A DNA stretch of 64,000 bases from Trileptium ribeirensis (lineage: Eukaryota > Nematoda > Enoplea > Enoplida > Thoracostomopsidae): assembly GCA_030248225.1 (NCBI GenBank), contig JASANE010001723.1, forward strand, positions 1-64,000, written 5' to 3'. Made by a program: the position numbers and the translations under genes. This document shows, one piece after another, positions 22,691 to 33,214 of the stretch (within the stretch, counting starts at the first letter, position 1; each line of letters opens with the position of its first letter). The notes under the pieces were generated by a model, which ran no database searches, was not told the DNA's origin, and saw only the letters and a list, made by a program, of their open reading frames with translations.

Positions 22691-23555
22691 CCAGCTGAGA
22701 CCATGATTAAAATAGTGGTATGGTCTCCTTGGCCTGTGAGCAGGTGACAGAGCCAACCTCCCTGGGGAACCACGTGTCTCGCTTAGGTTCGAACCTTACT
22801 CGCAGCGCCAAATTTTCATGTCGTGAAACTGGATAATCAACAAACCGGCTAGATTTGATAATCCAGTGTCCAAACAGAAATGGAAGGACGATGATTTTTG
22901 AACTGGGTTGACACTGGCGTTTTTTTTTGAGAATAATTCGCCGATGTTTTCTAACTAATACGCAGCGCTCCACGTAGGCCTTTCCAACTAAGACGCAGTC
23001 CACCACGTAGAGCCTACCGTTATTAGAAATTGTCCCCAACAAAGGGCAATATTCAGGAAGATGTTTTGCGAAGCCACGATGATACGGATGCTGTTACGGA
23101 CGATGCTTATGAAAGACAACCGTTCACATTCGTCATATGATGGAATACATTATATTATAATTGCTGAAACTTGTACAGTAATGCAGTCCGTGAGCCAGAC
23201 GTCCATGCCTAGCTCACATCGGACATGATCTTCTTAGGTCAGCTTCGTAGCCATGTCCATTTTGATTGTCCAACGACTCTGAAGTATAAAAGAACACAGA
23301 CGACACCAAAGCCAACTAAATATACTCTCGTGGAAACCACGATTTCCACGACACCACGTAGCCGACGTGTGCAACGCATCCGGCGAGATCCGAACACGTC
23401 CCGTGAAGTGCCCCAGCGGCTCGCTAAGGTCCATGGCTTCTTGGGTCTGGCCATGGGAACAGGTTAGGCCCGTCCATGAGGTTTCGATAGTGCTGGGGTC
23501 GTACGGGCACCGTGTTTGGAAGTGCGTGGTGCAACAGCGTTACGTCGACATTAGA
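22690..23555. mobile_element. Retroelement-like dispersed repeat (pair of 45690-45990)
   Basis: 22690-22770 and 23355-23555 match 45690-45770 and 45795-45990 (GAGCAGGTG, GCCTCCCTGGGG-like, CGAACACGTCCCGTGAAG, TAGCTTCTTGGGTCTG-like, GGGGTCGTACGGGCA). The roughly 590 bp between the two matching parts here is absent from the other copy. No coding domain is recognised. It could be a long terminal repeat or an untranslated part of a retroelement. Confidence 0.5.
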
Positions 23556-23937
23556 AAAACATGATTCATTGATTCTGTCGGTCATTCCAACGGATCACAA
23601 TTACACAAATCAGGAACGTTGGACGCCACCTTAGCCCACGTTTTATAAGTACAATAGTCTTATTTATTGTGCACTTTCTGCTCGTAAAGTAAATAAATAC
23701 ATTTGTATATTTTTTCGCCAAAATTACAACTTGAATAATATGTTGTATTACGGTACCGGCCATAAATGAGTTCTTTTAGCTCGATGTTCGCCTGCAGCTG
23801 GCTCACGCCTGACAATATATAAATCATTGCTCGTTCGACGTTCGGGTCGATGCTTCCTCGCTCGCAAGGTGACATTATTTCACGGGCGCACTGTACGTTT
23901 CTTAATATATTTTTGACATTAAATCTTTGCATTATAG
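23556..23937 (+). other. Intron sequence upstream of first recognised VPS13 exon
   Basis: No earlier exon of the VPS13 frame is recognised. The segment ends in AATCTTTGCATTATAG, a usable acceptor. The 114-codon - frame across this intron and the next exon is treated as an antisense shadow. Confidence 0.4.
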
Positions 23938-24057
23938 GTTTACGCCGAACAGCGATTTGCATTGCTTGAAAACTCCAATCGGCCATCTCCTGCAACACAG
24001 ACATTTATGGTACATTTACGACCGCCTGTAACGTTTAACAACATGCTTCCAGTACCG
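23938..24057 (+). CDS. VPS13: VPS13 exon (adaptor-binding repeat start)
   Basis: It encodes 40 residues, including TFMVHLRPPVTFNNMLPVP. The pattern hydrophobic-PP-hydrophobic-N-LP is the standard opening of a VPS13 adaptor-binding repeat; the second Asn is the likely invariant one. The acceptor is CATTATAG before 23938, with an alternative CACAG before 24001. The donor is GTAAAG at 24058; GTGTCT at 24064 would add two codons and keeps the frame. Both choices are phase 0. Confidence 0.7.
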
Positions 24058-25575
24058 GTAAAGGTGTCTCCACCGGTTAGTACATGCGTCTTTCACTTGA
24101 TGGACCACTCAGACCGTTTGGTCACCTGCATGATGAATTTTGTTTCTATGCCTACCAGACGTTGTACAAAATATTTGAGAGAAGGAAACTGACAATAAAC
24201 GGCTTTAAATAGGTTTGAATGATAGACGTGACAACTATGTAAATATTTAAACTTTGCGATAAGTTGCCATAATTTCGCGGACGTAGGCTGTAACTACACC
24301 GAGATTTGTCGTGTTTGGTACAGCTTTCTTTGAATGCTGCTTAGCTCAACGGCCAAAAATTATGTTTCATCTACTGTTCGGAGATTTATCGCCGCAGATT
24401 TTAGTTTATTTTTGTCCGTAACTGTAGGTATTTGCAGTTCCGTATGTAGTGCGGGAGCTGCCATAAAATGTGGGCAACGATGTGGTAAAAACGAAATTTA
24501 GTTTCAATACAGATGTTGCTGCACCATTTCTGAGCCCATTTGTTGCCAATTTTAGCGTTTAAAAATATTAAATCTTTAAATTTTTCTATTTCGAAGACTT
24601 GTGCACCCCCGGGTGCACGGCATCCTTTCGTCAGATTGAGAGGCCAGCAATGTCAGATAGTTTTCATACTGATATGGAAAAGCATGATTACAACATACAA
24701 TACCAACCAAAATTTAACACAGCCGCCTTTCATACCAGTGGTTGGCTCAATATTTCGAAACGATAATAGTCTGTTAATGAAAATTCACATTAAAATTTCA
24801 TTTCCCCTATTTTTTATGTTCGTTACGATGGAGTTTCGTTTGAGCGATGGTCATTTTGGAGAGCACTACAACTGTGGTAGTTATTAATTTATTATTAATT
24901 ACCTATTTTTTTGAAATAATTTCCAAAGTGCTCAGAAATGAAAAAATGCACACGGATGTTTTCTATGTCGCTGATCACGAATTTGGCATTTCTGAAGCTC
25001 TAAAACTTGGTCGTATATGCTAATTGGTTAATTAATTAATTAATTAGCTAGATGGTTAATTTTATGCAAATTTTATAATTAGCCCAAAATTGCTCATTTT
25101 TTGCGCTCGGGCGTTTTTCGATGTCCCTGATCATAAGCAGGTGACTTTTAGCGTTATATGATTTTATCATATGTGCTAATTAGTTAATTAATTAGCTAAT
25201 TAATTGATATTACTAATTAATTAGCTAATTTTTAGCTAACTAGCTTCTTGTATGGTGGATTTGACATAAATATTGTCTGGTGGATTTGACATAAATATTG
25301 TCTAAAACATAACACTTATATATTGACTAAATATTTAGTTGAAATACATGCATACATAAACAAGATATAAAATACTTTGCATTTTGCTCCGCTCACTTTT
25401 TGTAACTTATTACGTTTACTAGTATTATTTGGTTAAAGTTTCCATAGGAGAGTTTCATAATGTGTTGATGTATACGGATTTTTCAATGTAAAATTGTGTC
25501 GTTGAGGAATCTTGCCTTTATGATAACTTTGTAATGTTTTAGTAACTTTATATCACTATGCAATAATTATTGCAG
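24058..25575 (+). other. VPS13 intron with a dispersed repeat
   Basis: About 24885-25445 is copy 1 of the TAATTAGCTAATTA-rich repeat. A 27-bp direct duplication (GGTGGATTTGACATAAATAT) lies at about 25254-25305. The 115-codon + frame at 24540-24887 overlaps no recognised exon. Confidence 0.6.
24885..25445. repeat. TAATTAGCTAATTA-rich dispersed repeat, copy 1
   Basis: It shares with 35345-35950 and 47290-47615 the order AAGTGCTCAGAAATGAAAA, GATCACGAAT, CATTTCTGAAGCTC, AAAACTTGGTCGTAT, a run of TTAATTAATTAGCTAA palindromes, and the end GCTCCGCTCACTTTTTGTAA then TTACGTTTACTAGT. Non-coding. Confidence 0.75.
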
Positions 25576-25659
25576 GATGCCGATTCGTTTATACTGGATT
25601 CAGGAGACGGCCAAGCGCTGTACACTGTTTGTCCAACTGTCAATGCGTTTAAAGTTGAG
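25576..25659 (+). CDS. VPS13: VPS13 exon
   Basis: It encodes 28 residues: DADSFILDSGDGQALYTV and then a short stretch ending FKVE. It follows a TTATTGCAG acceptor and ends at GAG before GTTTGT. The G-x-G-x-x-LY-x-V pattern fits the strand after the Asn-containing start of an adaptor-binding repeat (the 'Ge...ly.v' segment). Phase 0 at both ends. Another frame is also open over this exon, but only this one joins to the neighbours. Confidence 0.7.
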
Positions 25660-26254
25660 GTTTGTAATTTGTACAATTATTGCGTTTTCGGCTATTTTTT
25701 CAATAGTTCTTAAGTTATTGCACTTTTCGCTTTTATAAAATCAGTTATAATTTATAATTGCCAAACTGTGTAAAATACTAACACAGTGGCAGACTAAAAA
25801 CAGACCGCTGGCAAACATTTGCGAATAGCAAATATTATTGAACAACTACTGATTTCGTGACCAGTTTGCCCAAGTTTTGATTTTATTTCTGCCCTTAACT
25901 GTACAAGTTTTTGCTCTCAAATAAAATAAATTTGATGTAAAATTTATGAGTTCAAAAAGATAAAAAATTAATTCAAGGTTACCAAATTTGCAGCGCTTAT
26001 AAAACGATTTAGTCCTCAGTTGTTGCTCGTGCTTGTCCGCTATTGTAGCTTGTGCAACTAAAGTTCACAAAAATCGCCTGAATTTCAAATAACGTTTAAA
26101 ACAATCATTAAAAAATTTTGTTGGTGGTTCTGTTTCGTGTAGTATAGTAGTATCGAATGTTTAAGAGTTTTAATTAAGTTTCTGCAGTTTTTCTGTTTCT
26201 TAAAATCTTAATCTCCTACAGTCACTAACGAAAGTATATGCACAAAGATAGACG

Positions 26255-26660
26255 CAACTGTGCCCCTTCGCGTGGATACGAAATAGCGTCAGTTCACGTT
26301 AAGACGATATGGCGACCGGCTGCGACCAGACGGAATGGGGTGTCGTTCCACATCCAGGCGAAATTGCATTGGTCCGCGTTCAGACGCTGGTTCAGCCGTC
26401 TGCGTTTATACAAAATTGTGCTCGACAAGGTTCAACCGAAATTATTTCTGATCGTGTCTAGACGAAATGGCGTACGTCCACGTCCAGATGAAATAACATT
26501 TGTCCGCGTCCAGACGAGATATCAGCGGTGTTAAGACGAGGTTACGTTCTTTCACGTTCAGACTAAATCACGACTGTCCACGTTTGAATGAAAATGCTTC
26601 CACTCTCGTCCGGATGAAATTGCGTCGGTATATGTCCTTGTACGTTTGCGTGTGCACTTG
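26255..26660. repeat. Degenerate ~26-31-bp minisatellite
   Basis: Variants of GTCCACGTCCAGACGAAAT recur about a dozen times (for example near 26355, 26473, 26500 and 26575) with changing spacers. The 98-codon frame 26238-26534 runs through it and is not supported as a gene. Confidence 0.6.
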
Positions 26661-26689
26661 CTAAGTCCGTGACCGTACACATAATTGTC

Positions 26690-26945
26690 GAAGGTCTGTC
26701 AGCCTGGGAGTAGATGGTCTCCGTTGGGGTGGGAGGCAGGGGTAGATAGTCTCGGGGGGGGGGAGATTCACGAACTTTCAGTTTTTCGCAATTTTTGCTA
26801 AAACTTACTATTTTTGCTAATTTGTGTCAATTGAATTTTCCCAATTATTGCCAGTTTTCTCTCAAATTTTGAAGGGAGAGTATATTTGACTTGGGGGGTG
26901 TTAGACCTTTGGGAGGAGGGGTATCCGTCCTCTTATCGGCACTTA
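26690..26945. repeat. G-rich dispersed repeat, third copy
   Basis: Same order as 3850-4060 and 12255-12480: GGGGTAGATAGTCTCGGGG, TTTTTGCTAA-like runs, a TTGACTTGGGGG block and ATCCG near the end. More diverged than the two duplicated copies. Confidence 0.55.
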
Positions 26946-27098
26946 TGCTGCACAGTGCTAGTTTTTTTAATCAAAACCAGAAAGATTGTATAAAATCCAT
27001 TTACTGTTCTCCCTGTTTCTGATAAGGACTGTATAACTTGATTTAAATAACTGACAATTCGAAGCACCTCTGTATTGACGAATTCGTTTGATTTTTAG

Positions 27099-27203
27099 AT
27101 GGTCGATTATAACGATAAGAAATGGATTTGCAACGTGAAAGTTGACAAGTTGCCGGACGAACTTACAGCACGAACGTTTTTGTCTGACGATGGAACAAAA
27201 ATG
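27099..27203 (+). CDS. VPS13: VPS13 exon
   Basis: It encodes 35 residues, beginning MVDYNDKKWICNVKV and ending SDDGTKM. The acceptor is GATTTTTAG and the donor GTATTT. The aromatic W followed by alternating strand residues matches the 'W-s-x-x-hydrophobic' strand of the family. Phase 0 at both ends: joined after FKVE it reads on without a stop, while the other frames hit stops quickly. Confidence 0.75.
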
Positions 27204-28320
27204 GTATTTTATTAAATTCGTTTTGTGATGTGTAATCGTTGAGCATTGCTGATTTCAGAAAACGGTTAAGCGGACAAGTCAATTATAGTTATTATGCGCT
27301 AGCTTGTGATCTTGACTCATAGAAGATGAATACGAGCAGTTAGGTTATCCGAGAGGTTGTGAAGTTGCATTGGATATAAAAGTTGTGTCTCTTATTTGAA
27401 CAGTGCCAGATATGTATCTGAAAAATTGTTTTCAGCTAAGTGTGCGAAAGATAATAATTGTTTTAAGCTTTCAAACAGGAAATACGCTCCGAGTGTACCA
27501 GAACCTGTTAAGTCCCCCACTATTGTAGACTAAAATTGTACAGCATACAAAAATGTACAAAGTGTGATGGCGCACAACATGTTTTGCAGGGTTGTATCAA
27601 ATTCTGTTATTACAAAATGATAATACAGTACTCGCGAGAAATGACTACCGTGTTTACACTAAATGATATATCGTCCCGAAATTGAACAAAATTTACGAAC
27701 CGTTGCAAAATCCCATACAAGCTTCGCACAGCTTAGACGCTTTTTGGGCGTCTTAGGCTATGGTCAAATCAAGCATTCGGGAATGGTTTTGAGTCTATGA
27801 GGAGGGCAAGTCATGATAATCATACAGTACCCGCCAAAAATGACTGTCGCTTGCTCGCGACTCGCTCGACACTCGCTCGCGACTCGCTCGACACTCGCTC
27901 GAAATAAATTTGTTCTAAAAATAGAATTTTATATTAATTTAAATTAGTTGCGAAATCACTCGCTCGCTCGAAATGCGACGGTCATTTTTGGCGAGTACTG
28001 TCTTTGGTGGGGCAAACTACGATAAAACATAAAACACATCTGTGGGTTTGAAGCAACATAAGATAACACGCGTTTGGAGCATAAATGCTTATAGCAGATG
28101 AGGGAGTTATCCCGTAATGGTCGGACCCCATTCTCAACACGGAAAATTTTGGGTAAATTTACGAAAACTTAGAAAATTCGAAGGGTGGGGGTGGCGGGAC
28201 GAAGAATTCGTAGGGTGCGACTTTTAATAATTCATGAATATGAATATACAAATTACCATGGTTTCAGGATCCGTTTAACTAAATAAGTAATAATTGTGTA
28301 TGTAGTTGTGGTCATTGCAG
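27204..28320 (+). other. VPS13 intron with CAGTAC-ended elements
   Basis: It contains one complete miniature element (27825-28001) and a solitary end at 27626 (CAGTACTCGCGAGAAATGAC). The rest is unassigned. Confidence 0.6.
27825..28001. mobile_element. CAGTAC-ended miniature element, copy 1
   Basis: CAGTACCCGCCAAAAATGAC at the left and GTCATTTTTGGCGAGTACTG at the right are inverted repeats. The left end follows TA, the usual Tc1/mariner target; the right side reads TC. The interior is built of GACTCGCTCG-type repeats and an AT core. 177 bp, no coding. Confidence 0.8.
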
Positions 28321-28422
28321 GATTTAGCAATACACACCCTGCTGGCGTACGGAAGCTACGAAATGACGTTGTTTTGTCCGTTTTGGGTGATGAATAAAAC
28401 TGCGTTGAACATTGCGTATAAG
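28321..28422 (+). CDS. VPS13: VPS13 exon with PFWVMNKT motif
   Basis: It encodes 34 residues, ending YEMTLFCPFWVMNKTALN then IAYK. The P-x-W-x-x-N-K-T-x-L block is the most recognisable signature of VPS13 proteins and starts the next adaptor-binding repeat; the Asn is the invariant residue. The acceptor is TCATTGCAG and the donor AAG/GTTAGT. Phase 0 at both ends. This exon is the strongest evidence for the gene call. Confidence 0.87.
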
Positions 28423-28918
28423 GTTAGTTTTTAATTATTACTATTTTCTCTTGTCTTTCGGGACAATTTATGCGGGATTATCGAAAAAGTAAGCGATTAT
28501 CGAATTCGGAATTTTAAACATAGTGATGTCATAGACAGGAATTAACGTGATGTCTGCAACGGAGGTGTCTCATAATTTGTAGTTCGGTGGTGTTGCGCTT
28601 GTACTCAATAACTGCACAAAGTGTTCTTAACAATAAATTTCCTTGCTAAGGGCGGAGGGTAGGGGATGAAACAGGTGCTTCGTTATCTAAAAATTATCAA
28701 CTTTTTGTCGATTACTACGGTATTTAGTTCTTTTGTTACTAAATATTATGCTGTTTGGACCATGACAATTTTAATTTTCATAATTATTGTGGTTCATTTT
28801 GTGGCTTGGTGGTGTTACTGAGGTCAGTTAGTCAACGGCCTCTACATGACTTACCACATACATGACGGAACTCGGCTGTCGATAACTATTTTGATACTAA
28901 CAGAGTTTTCGCTGGTAG

Positions 28919-29090
28919 GTCCAGGAAATTTTCGGATGGAGCCTGTAACTCGCTGTGAACAGCACAGAACTTCTCATGGAGAGCTATACAACTTTGTCGT
29001 GTGGCACTTTTTCTCAGGACGGCCATTTCCGAGCTACGACCTAAAGCTTAAAAATACCCAGGAACGTGACATTTTAGAAAATTTGAATAA
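28919..29090 (+). CDS. Possible exon, unrecognised
   Basis: A perfect branch-point-like TACTAAC at about 28895 precedes the acceptor CGCTGGTAG, and a strong donor GTGAGT follows 29090. The open frame reads NFRMEPVTRCEQH, FFSGRPFPSYDLKL and NTQERDILENLN. Its phases (1 in, 2 out) do not fit between the VPS13 exons. It could belong to a nested gene or a transposon, or be chance. Confidence 0.25.
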
Positions 29091-29099
29091 GTGAGTTTT

Positions 29100-29780
29100 T
29101 GTTATTGGTGATGAGGAATAAGCGTAACGGTTACCACCTAAGCGATAGCGAAAATTTTGATATTTTAGCTATTTTAGCAAAATCTTTTAATGGAAAATAT
29201 CGATTTCTAAAATTTCTACTACACGCAATTTACCATAGGAACGGAACCATCTAGCCGCTAAGTCGACGGGATTTAGGCACTAATGTGACTAACGATGATA
29301 TTATTGTGTAATTTTAACTCGTTAAATATGTACGTTTCATTGTGTTATAGTAGGTATGTTGCGTCTCTGGCACGTAGAGTGATAGTGTGTGTTTGTTCAT
29401 ATTTAACAACTCCTTATTTAGTCCGCTTATGTCGAATTTTCCACAAATTTATAGTATATTTGAAAGAAATTTTTTTGTTACTTTTTGGAAAAATAGATTT
29501 TTTTCAATTATTTATTGATATCGTAAACAAGTGAAAAAAATTTGTGAAATAGAAATTTTCTCAGTTTTAGACCAATCTTTGAATCAGAAAAATCTTCAAA
29601 AATTTTATTTTAGAACCATGGTGCGACATAAAAAAATTTTCAAAACAGTTCTTTTATTGAACTTATACTTTTATTGTTGATTATTTTTGACATTCATTTT
29701 TAACTTATGGTCTTAACGTGTTTTCAGAATATGTTAGGCTTGAAAAAATTGCCGAGCTTTGCTCCGTACAGTCCATAACC
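29100..29780. other. No recognised gene
   Basis: Strongly AT-rich intron sequence. I see nothing to annotate. Confidence 0.45.
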
Positions 29781-29787
29781 TGTGATA

Positions 29788-29952
29788 CAGTACTCGCCAA
29801 TATTGAGTATCGAACACCCGATACTCGCTGGAAATAAATCTGTTATAGAAATAAAATTTGCGATTTAAATAGTTTCGAAATTTCGAGCGGGCCACTGCTC
29901 GCCACTCGCTAGAACTCGCTCGGAATACGACAGTCATTTCTGGATCGTACTG
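29788..29952. mobile_element. CAGTAC-ended miniature element, copy 2
   Basis: CAGTACTCGCC at the left and the complement GATCGTACTG at the right, flanked by TA on both sides (29786-29787 and 29953-29954). The interior shares the AATAAAT...CTCGCT core of the family. 165 bp. Confidence 0.75.
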
Positions 29953-29954
29953 TA

Positions 29955-31040
29955 CATACAAATAGTAACAAGTATTAGCACGCTCTTGGGGGTTTGTGGG
30001 CATGTTGCTGATTAAAACTTTACTACGTAGTATTTTCTGAGTTTGAAAGTTTGGTACTCGAGCTTCTGGCACCGCTCCGCCTTGCAAACAGTTTCGGCCG
30101 AACGGAGCGAAGCTGTCTAGGCTTCGGCCCTAGCGACTGGCCCTACAGCATGACTAATATAGCCGTGTCTGAAGACATCGACTCGCTTCTCGTTTTCACT
30201 CTCTGTGTATAATGACACGCGCAAATTGCTTGATCTCTTCTGCTGCACCTACCGGTTGGTAACATTACCATGATCGTTTCGACACTATAATATTGTTTGT
30301 GTCTGCTGTGCACGTCATTGAGTTAGTAATCAAATTTTATTTAGCAGTATTTAAAAATTATGTATTCAAGCTTCATTTTTTGGGTTGGCTTTTACTTTTG
30401 AAATTCATGTACTATTATAACTTATATTATTTTATTGTGTTTGTTCTCGTAATATTGTTTTAAACGTGATGCTTGCAAAAGAAGTTTTTTAATTTATTCA
30501 TTGAATGATTTAAAAATATTAAAATAAAGTTTGTTTTGTGATGCAAGTATAAGAACTACTGAGTTAAGGCAAACTGTATTATCAACTTCTGTGCACATTA
30601 CACGGTGGGGAAAAGTCGGATTATGGTAGTGACTGTGCAAATTTGCCCTTGCGTTTTGATATTGCACAGCTTGCACTGTGATATTGTGCGATATTATCGA
30701 GTTCAGGGTCCCGAATTTTAAGTAATTAGTGGTACTGTGTTAGCTAAATAATAATTATGGAAAACATTGAAATTCAGGTTGTCTGGGAAAACTGCATTAT
30801 GACCTCGGAAGGAACAAGCATTCTTCAAATATGATCTCTTAACAAATCAGTATGCATAGTCGCTTAATGCTTCATATCGCCGAGCAATAAGTCTATCGAC
30901 CTCTCGCTTGGCTATGCCTGAAATTTTCGCCGGGGCATCGAGCGGGAGATGGTGCGGAACCTGTGGCCAGATTTGAGTAATAGGATGAAGTGGGAGCACC
31001 TCTCAGTTCAACGCGGGACTTCAAAAATTAAACTAATATC
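29955..31040. other. No recognised gene
   Basis: Unassigned. A 117-codon - frame (29734-30087) crosses the miniature element end and is not supported. Confidence 0.4.
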
Positions 31041-31044
31041 TCGC

Positions 31045-32330
31045 ATGTGAGGGTGAAACGGAGCGAGCGTGGTTTCATTATTTATAAGTTATCATTTTGA
31101 ATAGTCACCTGTAACATGCTGTATATACTGCTGATGTATGTACCATTCTAAAACGTCTTGAACCCTGAATTCATTGAATATCCTAAAACATCGTCGATCC
31201 TAAATCCACTGAAAACATAACGTATGAAGTCTTTGTGCTGCTCTCTAGATAACCACACCATTGTTATGAGCCTACTGAAAAACATACATAGACAATTCTT
31301 GATGCCCTGCGCGCAGTTCATAACTAAGCTACTGAAGACATGCTATATTCTGGAAATTGCGTTGATTGATCCTAACCGCACTGAAACCCATGAAAAATGC
31401 ATGAAATATATATACATGCTGATCTTTACATAAGCGAACCACCGTGTTCAGCACGCCAAAGAACCTATATACAGACTATTTTTGATACCATTACCAAACT
31501 ACAGAGGACCGACTATATCCTGGAATTCGGGTTTATTGTCCCTAAACCCAATGAAAACGTCTGATAGTGATGATATACTCGTGTTGGACTCTATATAACC
31601 AAACCACCGTATTCAGTCTACCGAAAAACCTATATAGACAATTCTTGATGTTTTGTAGCTAATACGTAACCAAAAAACTGACGACATACTTTATTCTGAA
31701 CACGGAACCATTCTTGATGCCTTGCACGTCCTACATAATCAAACAAATGAAAAAGCATTGCATTTTGGTAATCGTGTTCGGTCGACCGTAAAAACGTTGA
31801 AACCGAAAGGTATAATTATAGTCAACTTCTGCTCTAGATAGCAAGGCATCGAATCCAGCGTATTTAATATCCTAATAGGCACTCATTGTAAGGTAAAAAC
31901 ATGCTGAAAAGTGAAAAATCGCTATTTGTGGCAAAGGGTCGATGTGGTATATTAGGCCCACAGTGACAAAACTAAATTTGTAGATCCCGATGAGCTGATT
32001 CGGCATAGTGGTTTTCATTTTTAGATGCCAAGTCTGTGTCGCAAGATATGGGTTGCGAAACACTGGTACCCGTATGGCTAGATTTGACAAACAGCTTTAT
32101 AAAACTGTTTTTTTTGCCATTTTGACCCCGAATGTGTGGTCGGAGCCGTTTGCGTTCAGGTAAAGGGCGCACACTCAGCCCATTTTCTATCTAATAAAAA
32201 GTTTGTCGAAATCCATCCACCCGAAGAATAACTGTTATGAATGACAAAAACTGACAAAAAAGAATTTGTCCCGATTTCCTCCTAGCGCCTGGAGTAGAAA
32301 CTTAGCTCGTTTCGCTCGCTCCATTTCAGA
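31045..32330. mobile_element. GGAGCGA-ended 1.28-kb element, copy 1
   Basis: The left end GGGTGAAACGGAGCGAGCGT and right end TCGCTCGCTCCATTTCAG are inverted. Inside are about four diverged ~150-bp repeats marked by TCGTATTCAG-like, CCTATATAGAC and CTATATTCTGGAA, then a unique right third with CGATGAGCTGATTCGGCAT and CATCCACCCGAAGAATAAC. The same layout and length occur at 58113-59385. No transposase is recognised. Confidence 0.8.
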
Positions 32331-32698
32331 AATGATCAAATAAATTCAGTGTTTTAATGATAAGCGCTAAAATAGTTATTAAATGTCACTGAAACACTGC
32401 AAAATAGTCTCCAATAATTTAAACTCGATTTTTAAGCTATTCTTATATGTTTTACTGGCTTTTCAGGCTTAACATTGTTAGAATAAATATTGTTAGTTTT
32501 GTGTTAAATGAGACAGTTTTTTACGGGAGAGGAGCACAAAAATTGCCAAGAGACATTCAACCAGGATGAATCCAGAACTTTGCTGCTGAGCACAACCCCA
32601 GATTGCTGTTTTTCCCTAAAATACCAGGGCCGCTGATCCCCACCCCAAGTCGGAGAAGCCAGGCTTTTTACTTATGTTGGTATTTCTATAGAAATGCA

Positions 32699-32838
32699 CA
32701 ATACGCGCCAGAAATTACAATTACCTTTTTAAGCAACCGTGAGCGAATACCGAATAAACAGCGAGCGAGAAGCGTTATAATTATTTCGAGTGACGCGCCA
32801 GCACCAGTAAGTAGCCGTCATTTCTGGCGAGCATTACC
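32699..32838. mobile_element. CAGTAC-ended miniature element, diverged copy
   Basis: CAATACGCGCCAGAAATTAC at the left and GTCATTTCTGGCGAGCATTA at the right are diverged versions of the family ends, with GAGCGA-type interior repeats. Its right end abuts the RTE remnant. Confidence 0.5.
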
Positions 32839-32839
32839 G

Positions 32840-33214
32840 CGGCACTGCGCACACGACTTCTGGGCTTCTCCTACAGAATCTTGATCCAGTTCACCAACTC
32901 TTCCGGAATTGCGTGGTAGCGTAATGCGTACCATATGAGTTCGTGCTGGACTCGATCTAAAGCTTTTTCCAGGTCGAGAAATGCCATTAGTGGCTTCTGC
33001 TTTTCCCGGTGTATTTCTAACAGAAGACATGCTGCCGACTGTACCACAATTATTCACGAATCCGTGTGGATTGAGACTAAGTTGAACCAGTTGATGCAAC
33101 CGTTGATCTATGACACGTTCAAAAAGTTTCATTGTGTGCGATAGCTGTCGTATGGGGCGATAATTGGCGCAATCCGCTGGATTGCCTTTCTTCTTCCAAA
33201 TTGGTGCATTATCG
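32840..33214 (-). pseudogene. RTE-type reverse transcriptase remnant
   Basis: On the - strand from 33214: APIWKKKGNPADCANYRPIR, then SHTMKLFERVIDQRL, LSLNPHGFVNNCGT, then in the next frame KPLMAFLDLEKALDRVQHEL and IWYALRYHAIPEELVNW. These are the N-terminal reverse transcriptase motifs of RTE-like non-LTR retrotransposons. There is a one-base shift near 33000 and an in-frame TAG near 32880, where a Tyr codon is expected before KPRSRVRSAA. The copy ends at the miniature element (32838), before the catalytic YxDD box, so it is dead. Confidence 0.88.

Larger units (their letters stand above)
25660..27098 (+). other. VPS13 intron with minisatellite and G-rich repeat
   Basis: It holds the degenerate minisatellite at about 26255-26660 and the G-rich dispersed repeat at about 26690-26945, plus a long unassigned AT-rich part. 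Confidence 0.55.

Noticed and set aside
23660..24004. 114-codon - frame overlapping the first VPS13 exon
   Set aside because: It is antisense to a recognised exon and extends into its intron. It has no family match, so it is taken as a shadow.
24540..24887. 115-codon + frame as a VPS13 exon
   Set aside because: It is not in a family-like frame, has no good acceptor/donor pair, and the exons on either side join well without it.
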